Of a DNA stretch of 35,908 bases, positions 16,096 to 25,045 are shown one piece after another; the stretch's first letter is position 1, and each line of letters opens with the position of its first letter. Below the pieces are notes generated by a model. That model searched no databases. It had not been told where the DNA came from and saw only the letters and a program-made list of their open reading frames with translations. Source of the stretch: Acidimicrobiia bacterium (lineage in GTDB: Bacteria > Actinomycetota > Acidimicrobiia > UBA2766); contig JADZDR010000079.1 in the NCBI GenBank assembly GCA_020850945.1, positions 1-35,908 of the forward strand. The letters are read 5' to 3'. Both the position numbers and the translations under genes were made by a program.

Positions 16096-16300
16096 CGGTG
16101 ACGGTCCGTCGCCCACCCCGGAGCGGCTGGACGGGTCGGGCGGTCGGGTAGGTTTTCGCTCCATTCATCCTGTTACCATCGCCGTGGTGTGTGGTGGCTT
16201 CAGTGGGTTCGCCCGACAGGTGTGTTTCCTCGTGTCCGCCGTACGAAGACAAGGTGGAGCCCCGACCGGCACGGGTGGGGCGGGACTGGAGGAACGAGAA

Positions 16301-18052
16301 GTGGTCTGTAAGTGGTGGGTCTTCCGGGTGGCGGCCGTCTCTGGCGCCGTGGTCCTGTTCTGCTCGAGTCAATCGCCGTCGCCCGCGGCCGGAGACGGCG
16401 GCGGGGCCCTTACCGAACGAGTGAGCATCGCGAGCGACGGCACGGAAGGTGACCTCTTCAGCGAGGCGCCGCCCGGTGGTGCACTCGTCTCAGCCGACGG
16501 ACGCTTCGTCGCGTTCGAGTCGGAAGCGAGGAACCTCGTCCCGGCAGACACGAACAGCAGCACGGACGTGTTCATTCGCGACCGCGGCACGGGTGCGACG
16601 GAGCGGGTCAGCGTGAGCAGTGCCGGTACGCAGGCAACGGGCGGAGGCCACTCCCCCGCGATCTCCGCCGACGGCAGGTTCGTGGCGTTCGTCTCGACGG
16701 CAGACGACATCGCTCCCGGGGAGACGCCCGGTGGCTCGGACAGCGACGTCTACGTCCGCGACCGCGTGGCAGGTACGACCGAGCGGGTCAGCGTCGGCGT
16801 CGCAGGCGGCGACGCCGGTGGGGAAAGCAGCTCACCTGCCGTCTCGGCCGACGGCAGAACGGTCGCCTTCACCTCGACGTCGGCGAGCCTCGTCGCCGCC
16901 GACACGAACGGGGTCGCTGACGTCTTCGTGCGCGACCGCAGCGCGGCGACGACGGAACGGGTCAGCCTCGACAGCACCGGGTCCGAGGTGAGCGACGCGA
17001 GCCATTCCCCGCACATCTCGGCCGGAGGCGACTTCGTCGTCTTCACCTCGACCTCAGTGGACCTCGACCCCGGAGATGCCGACAGCTCGGCGGACGCGTT
17101 CCTGCACGACCGCGGGACGGGTCTCACGGAGCTCGTGAGCGTTCCCGATCCCCTCGGCGCAGATACAGGGTCGAGCTTCGCCCGAGGTGTCAGCGCCGAC
17201 GGCGGTGTCGTGTCCTTCGTCTCCGATTCGGGACTCGTCCGGGTCGACACCAACACCCGCTACGACGTGTACGTCCGCGACCGCATCGGCGGCGCGACGG
17301 AACTGATCAGCGTCTCGTCTTCGGAGATCCCGGCGTACATGCCGAGCTCCTGGCCGTACCCGGCCACCGACGGCGGCTCGATGTCGGCGGACGGTCGCTA
17401 CGTGGCGTTCGAGTCCCTGGCGGCGAACCTCGTTGCCGGGGACACGAACGCGATATGGGACGCGTTCGTGCGTGACCGCGGCCTCGGCATGACCGAGCGG
17501 CTCAGCGTGTCCACGACCGGTGCCGAGTCGAACGGCTGGAGCGCACATGCATCCCTGTCCCCGACAGGCAGATACGCGGCGTTCCGCTCCGACGCCACGA
17601 CGCTCGTCACCGGCGACACGAACGGCTTCTCCGACGCGTTCATACGTGATCGGGGGGAAGCTCCCCCTCCCGTGGTGGCGGACGCCCTGTCCGTCCGCTT
17701 CAGCGGCAACGTGTCGTTCGAGAGCGTCGGCCAGCTCCCATCGTCGGCGGTGAAGGTCACGCCGTCCTCTGACGGCAAGGCAGGATCGGTCACGGCGAAT
17801 GCGACCGTGAACGATCCCGCCGGGGGTCAGACGCGCGTCACGGTCTCCGTGAACCGCCTCTTCGTGCTCCCCGTCTGGATCGGGTCGGTCACAGTCGTCA
17901 ACGCCCTCGAGCACGTCTCGCTCACGACGCCGATCATCACGACGAGCCTGACGGGCTCGGGCGGTGACGTGGGTGGTTCCGCGTCGTGGATCAGCTTCCG
18001 CTGGCCCTTCAAGACCTACAGGCTCCAATGGCGCGTGATCGACGGCGGGTGA
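16301..18052 (+). CDS. Secreted seven-repeat beta-propeller (TolB/PD40-like) with C-terminal beta domain
   Basis: 583 residues from a GTG at 16301, eight bases after GGAGG; the frame continues upstream but is not coding. The signal peptide is MVCKWWVFRVAAVSGAVVLF, with likely cleavage near SPAAG. Seven repeats of about 57-65 residues follow, each with SADGRFVAFES, a D-T-N turn and DVFVRDR..G.TERVSV. The protein begins with an isolated TERVSIASDG strand, while the seventh repeat stops at DAFIRDRG. The N-terminal strand therefore probably completes the last blade (velcro closure). About 125 C-terminal residues form a separate beta-rich domain. Binding or surface function is likely. No catalytic motif is visible. 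Confidence 0.85.
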   Translation: MVCKWWVFRVAAVSGAVVLFCSSQSPSPAAGDGGGALTERVSIASDGTEGDLFSEAPPGGALVSADGRFVAFESEARNLVPADTNSSTDVFIRDRGTGATERVSVSSAGTQATGGGHSPAISADGRFVAFVSTADDIAPGETPGGSDSDVYVRDRVAGTTERVSVGVAGGDAGGESSSPAVSADGRTVAFTSTSASLVAADTNGVADVFVRDRSAATTERVSLDSTGSEVSDASHSPHISAGGDFVVFTSTSVDLDPGDADSSADAFLHDRGTGLTELVSVPDPLGADTGSSFARGVSADGGVVSFVSDSGLVRVDTNTRYDVYVRDRIGGATELISVSSSEIPAYMPSSWPYPATDGGSMSADGRYVAFESLAANLVAGDTNAIWDAFVRDRGLGMTERLSVSTTGAESNGWSAHASLSPTGRYAAFRSDATTLVTGDTNGFSDAFIRDRGEAPPPVVADALSVRFSGNVSFESVGQLPSSAVKVTPSSDGKAGSVTANATVNDPAGGQTRVTVSVNRLFVLPVWIGSVTVVNALEHVSLTTPIITTSLTGSGGDVGGSASWISFRWPFKTYRLQWRVIDGG

Positions 18053-18068
18053 TCGCCCCGTTCCGGTA

Positions 18069-18494
18069 TCAGGCTTCACCCACAGTGCGATCGCGCAGGC
18101 GCATGAGCTCCTGTGCGGCGACCTCGAGGGCCGTCTGACCTTCGAGCGTCTCGTCGACATCGGCACAGTCGGCCAGTACGTCGATACACGCGTCGAAGAC
18201 GGCCCCGGCCGTCACCGGATCCAGTGACTGCCCGAGCGCGTCCAAACGTGGCTCGAGACCCGAGGCGGAAGCCCGTTGCAGGACGTGCTCCGCGACGTGA
18301 GCGGCGAGCACTCCCCTCTTCGTGGGGTCGAGCCCGAGATGATCCGACCAGAAGCCGGCGAGGAGGAGTGCCCAGCTCTCGTCGCGCACTGCACCTGCAC
18401 CCAAGGCGGCGTCGAGGGTGTCGAACCAGTGCGCGAGAAGGGGCGCCTCGTGATCGTCGAGTCCGAGCTCGTCGGCGATGTCCTGTGTCGACAC
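18069..18494 (-). CDS. Small helical hypothetical protein
   Basis: 141 residues from a GTG start (MSTQDIADELGLDDHEAPLL). The composition is that of a soluble all-alpha protein, with repeated Ala/Leu/Asp/Glu helices and motifs WALLLAGFWSDHLGLDP and PRLDALGQSLDPVTAGAVFD. I do not recognise a family. There is no ribosome binding site, but a TACCGT hexamer ends seven bases before the GTG, which fits a leaderless start. The gene is convergent with the beta-propeller (16 bases apart) and divergent from the glycosyltransferase operon (88 bases). The frame is free of stops and the protein is plausible; the function is unknown. Confidence 0.6.
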   Translation of the reverse strand: MSTQDIADELGLDDHEAPLLAHWFDTLDAALGAGAVRDESWALLLAGFWSDHLGLDPTKRGVLAAHVAEHVLQRASASGLEPRLDALGQSLDPVTAGAVFDACIDVLADCADVDETLEGQTALEVAAQELMRLRDRTVGEA

Positions 18495-18582
18495 GAGGCT
18501 GACGGTACCGGCAAACCGCGTTCACAGGAAACTCTGAGCCTCCTCCCAGCCTCACCTGACACATCCCCGCCAGTGTGTTCGC

Positions 18583-19866
18583 ATGACGACACACACCCCG
18601 ACCCGTCCCCACGACGATCAGGTGCGCCAGGAACACACTCCTGCGGACGGGATCCCCCGGACCTGCACCCGCGTGGAGATCGCCCTTCCGGTGCACAACG
18701 AGGCGGCGACACTCGCCCGCAGCGTGCGCGCACTGGATGCCTACCTCGAAGAGGGCCCCGCCACGAGCCCGCGGGCCACGCCGTTCCCCTTCGAGGTCGA
18801 GATCGTGATCGTCGACAGCGCATCAACCGACACCACCTTCGAGATCGCCCGCGGCCTTGAACGCGAGTTGGGTCGCGTGTCCGTGGTCCACGTCCCCGAG
18901 CGGGGACGAGGCCGGGCCCTGCGCGCGGTCTGGGCGACGAGTCACGCGGACATCGTCGCGTACATGGACGTCGACCTCTCGACCGATCTCAATGCCCTGT
19001 GGCCGCTCCTCGCCCCCCTCGCTGCCGGACACAGTGACGTGGCGATCGGCACCAGGCTCGCACGCGGCGCCCACACCGAACGCGGCGTGAAACGCGAGGT
19101 GATCTCGCGCGTGTACAACTCGCTGCTCCGGGCAACGTGCCGTGCCGGCTTCACGGACGCCCAGTGCGGCTTCAAGGCGCTCCGCCGGGAGACAGCGGCC
19201 CGGCTCCTGCCCCATGTCGAGAACGACAACTGGTTCTTCGACACGGAGCTGTTGCTCCTGGCGGAGCGCTCAGGCCTGCGGATCATGGAGGTCCCGGTCG
19301 ACTGGACCGATGATCCGGACAGCCGTGTCGACGTGCCTCGCGCGATCCTCGAAGATCTACGCGGCATCATGCGGGTGCGGTGCCGCATCGCGACGGGTAC
19401 GTTTCACACGAGCGGGCACGATCCGCGCCACGATCGGCCGCGGCGCCAGCTCGTCCGCTTCCTGGGTGTGGGCGCGCTGTGCACCTTCGGTTATCTCGTC
19501 CTGTACGCGGGCTTGGCTCGACTGCTCCCGTCCATGGCCGCGAACGCCTTCGCGTTGGCGATCATGACCGTCGTGAACACGGCCCTTCATCGCGGGTTCA
19601 CCTTCTCGATCCGCGGACGAGAGCGGCTCGTCCGCGACCACGCCGAAGCAGCCGTGGTGTTCCTCCTCTTCTTCGCTCTCACCTCGGCAGCCCTCGGTGT
19701 CACGGAGCTCCTCTGGCCCGACCCCGACCTTGCCCTTCGCCTCGTAGCGCTCGGCACGGCGAACCTCGTCGCGTCACTGGCGAGGTTCGCAGGCATGCGC
19801 TGGTGGGTCTTCAACCCGGCCCGCAGATCCGCCGGACCGAGTCATACTGAGAAGGAGCGTTCGTGA
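18583..19866 (+). CDS. Bifunctional GT2 glycosyltransferase / GtrA-family membrane protein
   Basis: 427 residues. Residues about 30-270 form a GT2 (dolichyl-phosphate mannose synthase-like) domain: VEIALPVHNEAATLARSV, VEIVIVDSASTDTT, the metal-binding AYMDVDLSTD and the acceptor region DAQCGFKALRRETAARLLP. From about residue 285 a GtrA domain with four membrane helices follows: LVRFLGVGALCTFGYLVLY, then FALAIMTVVNTALHRGFTF, then VVFLLFFALTSAALGV, and a last helix before GMRWWVF. Such fusions are thought to make and translocate polyprenyl-phosphate sugars. The next gene, a GT39-type enzyme that would use such donors, overlaps by four bases. The two probably form one glycan-decoration unit (inference). 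No clear ribosome binding site precedes the ATG. Confidence 0.9.
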   Translation: MTTHTPTRPHDDQVRQEHTPADGIPRTCTRVEIALPVHNEAATLARSVRALDAYLEEGPATSPRATPFPFEVEIVIVDSASTDTTFEIARGLERELGRVSVVHVPERGRGRALRAVWATSHADIVAYMDVDLSTDLNALWPLLAPLAAGHSDVAIGTRLARGAHTERGVKREVISRVYNSLLRATCRAGFTDAQCGFKALRRETAARLLPHVENDNWFFDTELLLLAERSGLRIMEVPVDWTDDPDSRVDVPRAILEDLRGIMRVRCRIATGTFHTSGHDPRHDRPRRQLVRFLGVGALCTFGYLVLYAGLARLLPSMAANAFALAIMTVVNTALHRGFTFSIRGRERLVRDHAEAAVVFLLFFALTSAALGVTELLWPDPDLALRLVALGTANLVASLARFAGMRWWVFNPARRSAGPSHTEKERS

Positions 19867-22115
19867 CCCTCGTCCCACCCCCCTCGCCCGCGATGTCCGC
19901 ATCGGTCGAGGAGCTCACACCCGTACCGGCTCCACCCACGCCGCCGGTGCCCCCGTCCGGCTACAAGCCGAAGCGGGGTCTGCTCGCGAGGCTGTTCCTC
20001 GGCCAGATCGAGGACCCACCGTGGGTGCGGCCCTGTCTCCTCCTTCTCCTCGGGCTCAGTGCCGCGCTCAACATCTGGGCCCTGGACGTAAACGGCACCG
20101 GCAACGAGTACTACGCGGCTGCGATCCTCTCGGGAACGAAGAGCTGGAAGGCGTTCTTCTACGGCGCGCTGGACAGCTCGAGCTTCATCACAGTGGACAA
20201 ACCGCCGCTCGCGCTCTGGGTCATGGGACTATCGGCGCGCGTGTTCGGGTTCTCGACCTGGTCACTGCTGCTCCCCCAGGCCCTCATGGGTGTCGCCTCC
20301 GTCGGGGTTCTCTACGCCACGGTCCGACGCGCGTTCGGTGCATCGGCAGGCCTCCTCGCCGGGCTCGTCCTCACCCTCACTCCCGTCGTCGTCGTCATGA
20401 ACCGCTACAACAACCCCGATGCGCTGCTCATGTTCCTGCTCGTGCTCGCGGCATGGGCGACCGTCCGGGCGATCCAGTCGGGCCGCACGACCTGGCTCCT
20501 CCTCGCCATGGTGTTCGTCGGGCTCGGGTTCAACACGAAGATGCTCCAGGCTTGGATGGTTGTTCCTGCATTGGGGCTCGCCTACCTCGTCGCCGCGAAG
20601 CCGCGTCTGCGCACCCGCATCCTCCAACTCGGAGCCGCCGGCCTGGTTGCCGTCGCAGTGTCGGCCACCTGGATGGTGGTAGTCGACTCGATCCCCGCCG
20701 ACTCACGGCCTTACATCGGTGGCTCGCAGGACGGCACGGTGTGGGATCTGGTCCTCGGCTACAACGGCCTCGGCCGCATCTTCGGACGCGGTGGACCTCC
20801 CGGTGGAACAGCATCTGCCCAGGCGCCACCCGGCGCCCCGGCACAGGTGAACGGGCAACCACCCGCTGCAGGTGCACAACGGCCCCAAGGGAACCAGGCT
20901 GGATCCGGCCGGATCGGTGCGGGTGACGGCACCGCCGGGGGTCCCGGCGCACCCGGCGGCGGTCGAGCCGGCTTCGGCGGCCAGAGCGGATGGCTACGCC
21001 TGTTCAACGAGCAGATAGGCGACCAGATCTCCTGGCTCATCCCTCTTGCCCTCCTCTGTCTGGCTGTGGGCCTGTACCTCACACGCCGCAGTCCCCGCAC
21101 GGACCTCGCACGTGCGTCGCTGATCCTGTGGGGTGTTTGGGTGGTGGTGCACGGCGTCGTCTTCAGCCTGGCCGAGGGTGGCTTCCATCCCTATTACACG
21201 AACGTGATGGGGCCGGCGATCGGTGCTCTCGTCGGCGGTGGTGTCGTGCTCCTGTGGCGGCGCATGCAGGATACGGTCTGGCCCGCCTGGGTCCTGGCCG
21301 GCGGGATCATTGCCACGTCAGCCTGGTCGGCGGTCCTGCTCGGTCGCGCGCCGGGTTGGAACCCCTGGCTCGTACCCTTCGTCCTCCTCTTGGGCGTCGC
21401 AGGCGGGATCGGCCTCGTCGTCTGGCGCATGCAGGCGGGTCGGGCACTGCGGGTCGGTGTCGTGATCTGCGGCGTCGCCTTCGCCGGAGCCCTGCTCGGA
21501 GGGGCTGCGTATGCCACCACTCCCCTCTCGATCGCCTACCAGGGCGGTGATCCCGTCGCCGGCCCCGCGAGCACGCAGGGCCAACCTGGCGACATGCCGC
21601 CGGGGAATCCCGGAAACACCGCTCCTCCCCTGTCTGGTCGTATGCAACCCGGGCCGGCAGGCAGGGACGGCGCCGCACCGGGGAACGGCACGGACGGCGG
21701 GGTGGCCCCGGGCCGGCAGGGACGGGAGTACCGGGAGGCGGACGCAGGACTCGTCTCATTCCTACAAGAGAACTGGAAGGGCACCGGCTGGCTCGTGGCC
21801 ACGGCCGGCTCGCACGAGGCCTCCCCCATCATCCTCGCCACGGGCGGCCTCCCCGTCATGGCCATGGGCGGCTTCAGCGGCAACGATCCCGCGCTCACGA
21901 CTGCCGAGCTGGCACAGTATGTGGAGTCGGGTGAGCTCCGTTTCGTCCTCGTGGGCGGGAACGGGCCGGGCGGGAACCGCCCCGGCGGACCCGGTCCCGG
22001 CGCACGCGGCCAGACCTCGGACCACACGTCCTGGGTCCAGGACAACTGCAGCCTGGTCGACAGTACGGAATACGGAGGTGCCTCGAACGGCGCCCGCCTC
22101 TACGACTGCAGTTGA
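19863..22115 (+). CDS. GT39/ArnT-like polyprenyl-phosphate-sugar glycosyltransferase
   Basis: 750 residues from a GTG overlapping the previous stop. A proline-rich cytoplasmic N-terminus of about 50 residues precedes the first helix. The first extracytoplasmic loop has GTGNEYYAAAILSGTKSW, where this family's putative acidic catalytic residue would lie, followed by FITVDKPPLALWVMGLSARVFG. About ten or more helices follow. A Gly/Pro/Gln low-complexity stretch occupies 309-374, and a second Gly/Pro-rich stretch occurs near 560-615, both in extracytoplasmic regions. The soluble C-terminal domain begins near YREADAGLVSFLQENW and ends with a possible disulfide pair (NCSLV, YDCS). The protein probably transfers a sugar from a lipid donor made by the upstream GT2-GtrA protein. 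The acceptor is unknown. Confidence 0.88.
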   Translation: MTLVPPPSPAMSASVEELTPVPAPPTPPVPPSGYKPKRGLLARLFLGQIEDPPWVRPCLLLLLGLSAALNIWALDVNGTGNEYYAAAILSGTKSWKAFFYGALDSSSFITVDKPPLALWVMGLSARVFGFSTWSLLLPQALMGVASVGVLYATVRRAFGASAGLLAGLVLTLTPVVVVMNRYNNPDALLMFLLVLAAWATVRAIQSGRTTWLLLAMVFVGLGFNTKMLQAWMVVPALGLAYLVAAKPRLRTRILQLGAAGLVAVAVSATWMVVVDSIPADSRPYIGGSQDGTVWDLVLGYNGLGRIFGRGGPPGGTASAQAPPGAPAQVNGQPPAAGAQRPQGNQAGSGRIGAGDGTAGGPGAPGGGRAGFGGQSGWLRLFNEQIGDQISWLIPLALLCLAVGLYLTRRSPRTDLARASLILWGVWVVVHGVVFSLAEGGFHPYYTNVMGPAIGALVGGGVVLLWRRMQDTVWPAWVLAGGIIATSAWSAVLLGRAPGWNPWLVPFVLLLGVAGGIGLVVWRMQAGRALRVGVVICGVAFAGALLGGAAYATTPLSIAYQGGDPVAGPASTQGQPGDMPPGNPGNTAPPLSGRMQPGPAGRDGAAPGNGTDGGVAPGRQGREYREADAGLVSFLQENWKGTGWLVATAGSHEASPIILATGGLPVMAMGGFSGNDPALTTAELAQYVESGELRFVLVGGNGPGGNRPGGPGPGARGQTSDHTSWVQDNCSLVDSTEYGGASNGARLYDCS

Positions 22116-22125
22116 GCGAGAAGAC

Positions 22126-22827
22126 ATGCCTGAGGCCCAGGCCGCGACACGTGCACGCATCCTCGTGGTAGACGACGAGGAACCGATCCGTGACGTGGTC
22201 TCGACCGCCCTCGACTTCGCGGGATTCGACGTGCGCACGGCGCCGACGGGGAACGATGCCCTGTCGGCGGCGCAGTCCTTCCGGCCCGACCTCGTCGTCC
22301 TCGACGTCATGTTGCCGGATCTCGACGGGTTCGCCGTGTGCGCCCACCTGCGTCGCCGTGGTGACGACGTGCCTGTCATCTTCCTCACAGCCCGCGACGC
22401 GGACGACGACAAGATCTCCGGCTTCGACGAGGGTGGTGACGACTACCTGACGAAGCCCTTCAGCCTGCACGAGCTCGTCGCCCGCATCAAGGCCGTCCTC
22501 CGGCGGGCCGGTAATGATCCGGATGCACGTCCGGTCCTCTCGTGCGACGACCTCCGCCTCGACCTCGACGCGCATCGCGTGACCCGGAGCGGTACGGAGA
22601 TCCAGCTCTCGGTGACCGAGTTCCGCCTCCTCGAGTACCTGCTCCGCAACGTGGGCCGGGCGGTGCCGAAGCACGCGATCCTCGTGGATGTGTGGGGAAT
22701 CGACTTCGACGGGGACGTTGGGGTCGTCGAGACCTATGTGAGCTATCTGCGCAAGAAGGTGGACACGGGCCGGAAGCCGCTGATCCACACGGTTCGCAGC
22801 GTCGGGTACAGCCTGCGGGAGCCGTGA
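22126..22827 (+). CDS. OmpR/PhoB-family response regulator
   Basis: 233 residues starting MPEAQAATRARILVVDDEEP. Frame extending upstream overlaps the glycosyltransferase and is not coding. The receiver domain has the acidic pair Asp16/Asp17, the phosphoacceptor Asp60 in VVLDVMLPDLDG, the Thr of FLTARD and the Lys of YLTKPF. The C-terminal winged helix runs from about 135 to the end (SVTEFRLLEYLLRNVGRAV, VVETYVSYLRKKVD, IHTVRSVGYSLRE). It lies 10 bases after the GT39 stop and abuts the kinase gene with no gap. Together with the kinase it forms a complete two-component system that may control the adjacent glycosyltransferases (inference). Confidence 0.95.
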   Translation: MPEAQAATRARILVVDDEEPIRDVVSTALDFAGFDVRTAPTGNDALSAAQSFRPDLVVLDVMLPDLDGFAVCAHLRRRGDDVPVIFLTARDADDDKISGFDEGGDDYLTKPFSLHELVARIKAVLRRAGNDPDARPVLSCDDLRLDLDAHRVTRSGTEIQLSVTEFRLLEYLLRNVGRAVPKHAILVDVWGIDFDGDVGVVETYVSYLRKKVDTGRKPLIHTVRSVGYSLREP

Positions 22828-24237
22828 GTGTCGATCCGGACACGCCTTCTACTCATCGTGAGCGGCCTCTTCGCCGTCGGTCTCGCCGTCACGGCGTTGG
22901 CGACGATCACGGCGGTGCGCCGCGACATGATCGCCCGCCTCGACGACACGCTGCTCAGTGCGAGCCGCAATCCTCCACCGGGCGGGAGGGTGCCCCCGCC
23001 CGGCCAGATCCCCGGTCTCCCCCAGGTGAGCCCGGTTCCGGTCGAAGGCGATGTCCGCCGCTCACTCGCCGTCACCGTGTACGACGAGTCCGGTCGTCTC
23101 GTCGAGGTCTTCCCGTCAGGCTTCGGAGCGGAGCAGGACCGTCCACCCGACCTACCTGCAAGCACTTCCGGCGTACCACTCGGCTCGGTCTTCGAGGTGA
23201 CGGCACAAGGGGACTCGGACCTCACATACAGGGCATACGCCACACGGCAGCGGGACGGCCGGGTCGTCGTGTACGCGAGTCCCCTCACCGACGTGCAAGC
23301 CACGGTGCGGGGACTCGCGGTCGTGTGGAGCATCACGGGGGCCGTGGTGCTCGCCGTCCTCGTCGGCGTGGGCTGGTGGGCAATCCGCGCCGGCATGCGG
23401 CCTGTGGACAGCATGATCGACACGGCGGGAGCCATCGCGGGCGGGGACCTCACGCAGCGTGTCGACCACACCGACCCGCGCACTGAGGTCGGGCGACTCG
23501 GTGCGGCGCTGAACACGATGCTCTCCCGCATCGAGGCCGCCTTCGCGGCACAGGTCGAGAGCGAGGACCGACTGCGTCAGTTCGTCGCCGACGCCTCACA
23601 CGAGTTGCGTACACCCCTCACGGCGATCCGCGGATATGCGGAGCTCTACGAGGCGGGCGCCCTGCACGAGGACGGCAAGGTCGGGGACGCGATGGGCCGG
23701 ATCGGTTCCGAGTCGCGGCGCATGGGGGGCCTCGTCGAGGACCTGCTCCTCCTCGCCCGCCTCGACCAGGGCAGGCCCCTCCAGGCCGAGCGGGTGGACC
23801 TCGCCGAGGTGTGCGCCGACGCCGTGCGAGACAGCGAGGCCACCGACGCCACCCGGCCCGTGTCCCTCCTGGCTGACGGCCCGGCTGTGGTCAGGGGGGA
23901 TCCGGAGCGGCTCCATCAGGTCGTCGCCAACCTCCTCGCGAACACTCGGACCCACACACCGGAGGGTACCGCGGTCGAGGTGTACGTCGACGCCGATGCA
24001 GACAACGCGGCCGTGTCCGTCTCGGACACAGGCCCTGGCCTCGACGCCGCCCACGCAGAGCACGTGTTCGATCGCTTCTGGCGAGCCGAGCCCGGCAGGG
24101 CACGCGCCGGCTCCGGCTCCGGCCTCGGCCTCTCCATCGTGCAGTCGATAGTCGCAGCACACGGCGGCGACGTCGCCGTGGAGACCGAACCCGGTCTCGG
24201 CTTTCGCGTGACGTTGCGCATCCCGCTTGCCCCGTGA
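22828..24237 (+). CDS. Membrane sensor histidine kinase
   Basis: 469 residues from a GTG immediately following the regulator stop. The first membrane helix is about 6-30 and the second about 162-187. The roughly 130-residue extracytoplasmic sensor begins with a proline-rich stretch (NPPPGGRVPPPGQIPG) and then has VTVYDESGRLVEVFP, resembling a PAS-like/dCache fold. HAMP, HisKA and HATPase_c domains follow. The phosphoacceptor is His258 in DASHELRTPLTAI. The N-box includes LHQVVANLLANTRTHTP, G1 is VSDTGPGLD, the F-box includes FDRFWRAEP, and G2 is GSGLGLSIVQSI. All are intact. The overall layout resembles the MprB/TrcS class of actinobacterial kinases. The partner is the upstream regulator. Confidence 0.95.
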   Translation: MSIRTRLLLIVSGLFAVGLAVTALATITAVRRDMIARLDDTLLSASRNPPPGGRVPPPGQIPGLPQVSPVPVEGDVRRSLAVTVYDESGRLVEVFPSGFGAEQDRPPDLPASTSGVPLGSVFEVTAQGDSDLTYRAYATRQRDGRVVVYASPLTDVQATVRGLAVVWSITGAVVLAVLVGVGWWAIRAGMRPVDSMIDTAGAIAGGDLTQRVDHTDPRTEVGRLGAALNTMLSRIEAAFAAQVESEDRLRQFVADASHELRTPLTAIRGYAELYEAGALHEDGKVGDAMGRIGSESRRMGGLVEDLLLLARLDQGRPLQAERVDLAEVCADAVRDSEATDATRPVSLLADGPAVVRGDPERLHQVVANLLANTRTHTPEGTAVEVYVDADADNAAVSVSDTGPGLDAAHAEHVFDRFWRAEPGRARAGSGSGLGLSIVQSIVAAHGGDVAVETEPGLGFRVTLRIPLAP

Positions 24238-24244
24238 CTGCGCG

Positions 24245-25045
24245 TCACGCCTCGGGCAGGTTCGTGAAATCCGGGGGGCGGCGCTCGCGGAACGCGGCGA
24301 GGGCTTCACGCACGGCTGGACCGCCCTCGAGTGACGCCCACGCTGTACCTTCCCGCGCACGAGCCGCCCGCACCGCGTCGAGGTGAGCGTCACGCAGCAG
24401 CTCCTTGGTCGCCACGAGTGATGCGATGGGCATCGCTGCCATCTCACGTGCGAGCTCCATTGCCGCCTCGAGAAGAGACACCGCGGGCACTGCCCGCAAC
24501 GCGAGACCGAGGGCGACGGCCCGATCGGCCGGCAGCCAGTTCGAAGTGAAGAGGAGGTGAGCTGCCTCCTGCCGGCCGATGCGTTCGGGCAGGAGGACCG
24601 AACTGCCCGCCTCGGCCGTGACCCCGAGGCTCACGAAGGGCACACGCAGCCGGGCCTCCTCTGCGATGAGGACCTGATCGCAGTGCAGGAGGAGCGTGAG
24701 GCCGATGCCGACCCCGATGCCGTTCACGGCTGCCATCAGGGGCTTCGGGAAGGACTCGACGATCTCGATGAACGGCAGGAATCCGTGGCGGGCGCCGTCG
24801 TCGTAAGACGGGCGCTTCGCCAACTCACCGAGATCCTGGCCGGCCGTGAACGCCCGACCTGCACCCGTGATCACAACGACGGCGATGTCCGGCCTGGCCG
24901 CGGCATCCATCAGCCCGTCCCTGACGGCGTCATAGAGCGCGTCGTTGAACGCGTTGAGGGCGCCGGGTCTGTCGAGGGTCATGAGGCGGATCCGCGACTC
25001 GTCGGCGATCCGCAGGACCCCTCGTGTGTCCACCGCTTCACCCAC
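24245..25045 (-). CDS. Crotonase-superfamily protein, enoyl-CoA isomerase-like
   Basis: 266 residues from a GTG (MGEAVDTRGVLRIADESRIR), with GAGGTG about four bases upstream. The start overlaps the end of the VOC gene by eight bases, indicating coupling. Oxyanion-hole segments GAGRAFTAGQDLGELA and AVNGIGVGIGLTLLLHCD are present. The first hydratase glutamate is replaced by Thr (GLTLLL). The later segment FVSLGVTAEAGSSVLLPERIG has the Glu-Ala-Gly-Ser-Ser arrangement seen in peroxisomal Delta3,Delta2-enoyl-CoA isomerases (EGCSS). An isomerase is therefore likelier than a hydratase (inference). It is cytosolic and acts on acyl-CoA thioesters. The gene is convergent with the histidine kinase with only seven bases between the stops. 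Confidence 0.88.
   Translation of the reverse strand: MGEAVDTRGVLRIADESRIRLMTLDRPGALNAFNDALYDAVRDGLMDAAARPDIAVVVITGAGRAFTAGQDLGELAKRPSYDDGARHGFLPFIEIVESFPKPLMAAVNGIGVGIGLTLLLHCDQVLIAEEARLRVPFVSLGVTAEAGSSVLLPERIGRQEAAHLLFTSNWLPADRAVALGLALRAVPAVSLLEAAMELAREMAAMPIASLVATKELLRDAHLDAVRAARAREGTAWASLEGGPAVREALAAFRERRPPDFTNLPEA

Noticed and set aside
16430-17660. Periodic DNA similarity suggesting a tandem-repeat or CRISPR-like array
   Set aside because: The periodicity (about 170-195 bases) is imperfect at the DNA level and in register with protein blades. It is a beta-propeller gene.
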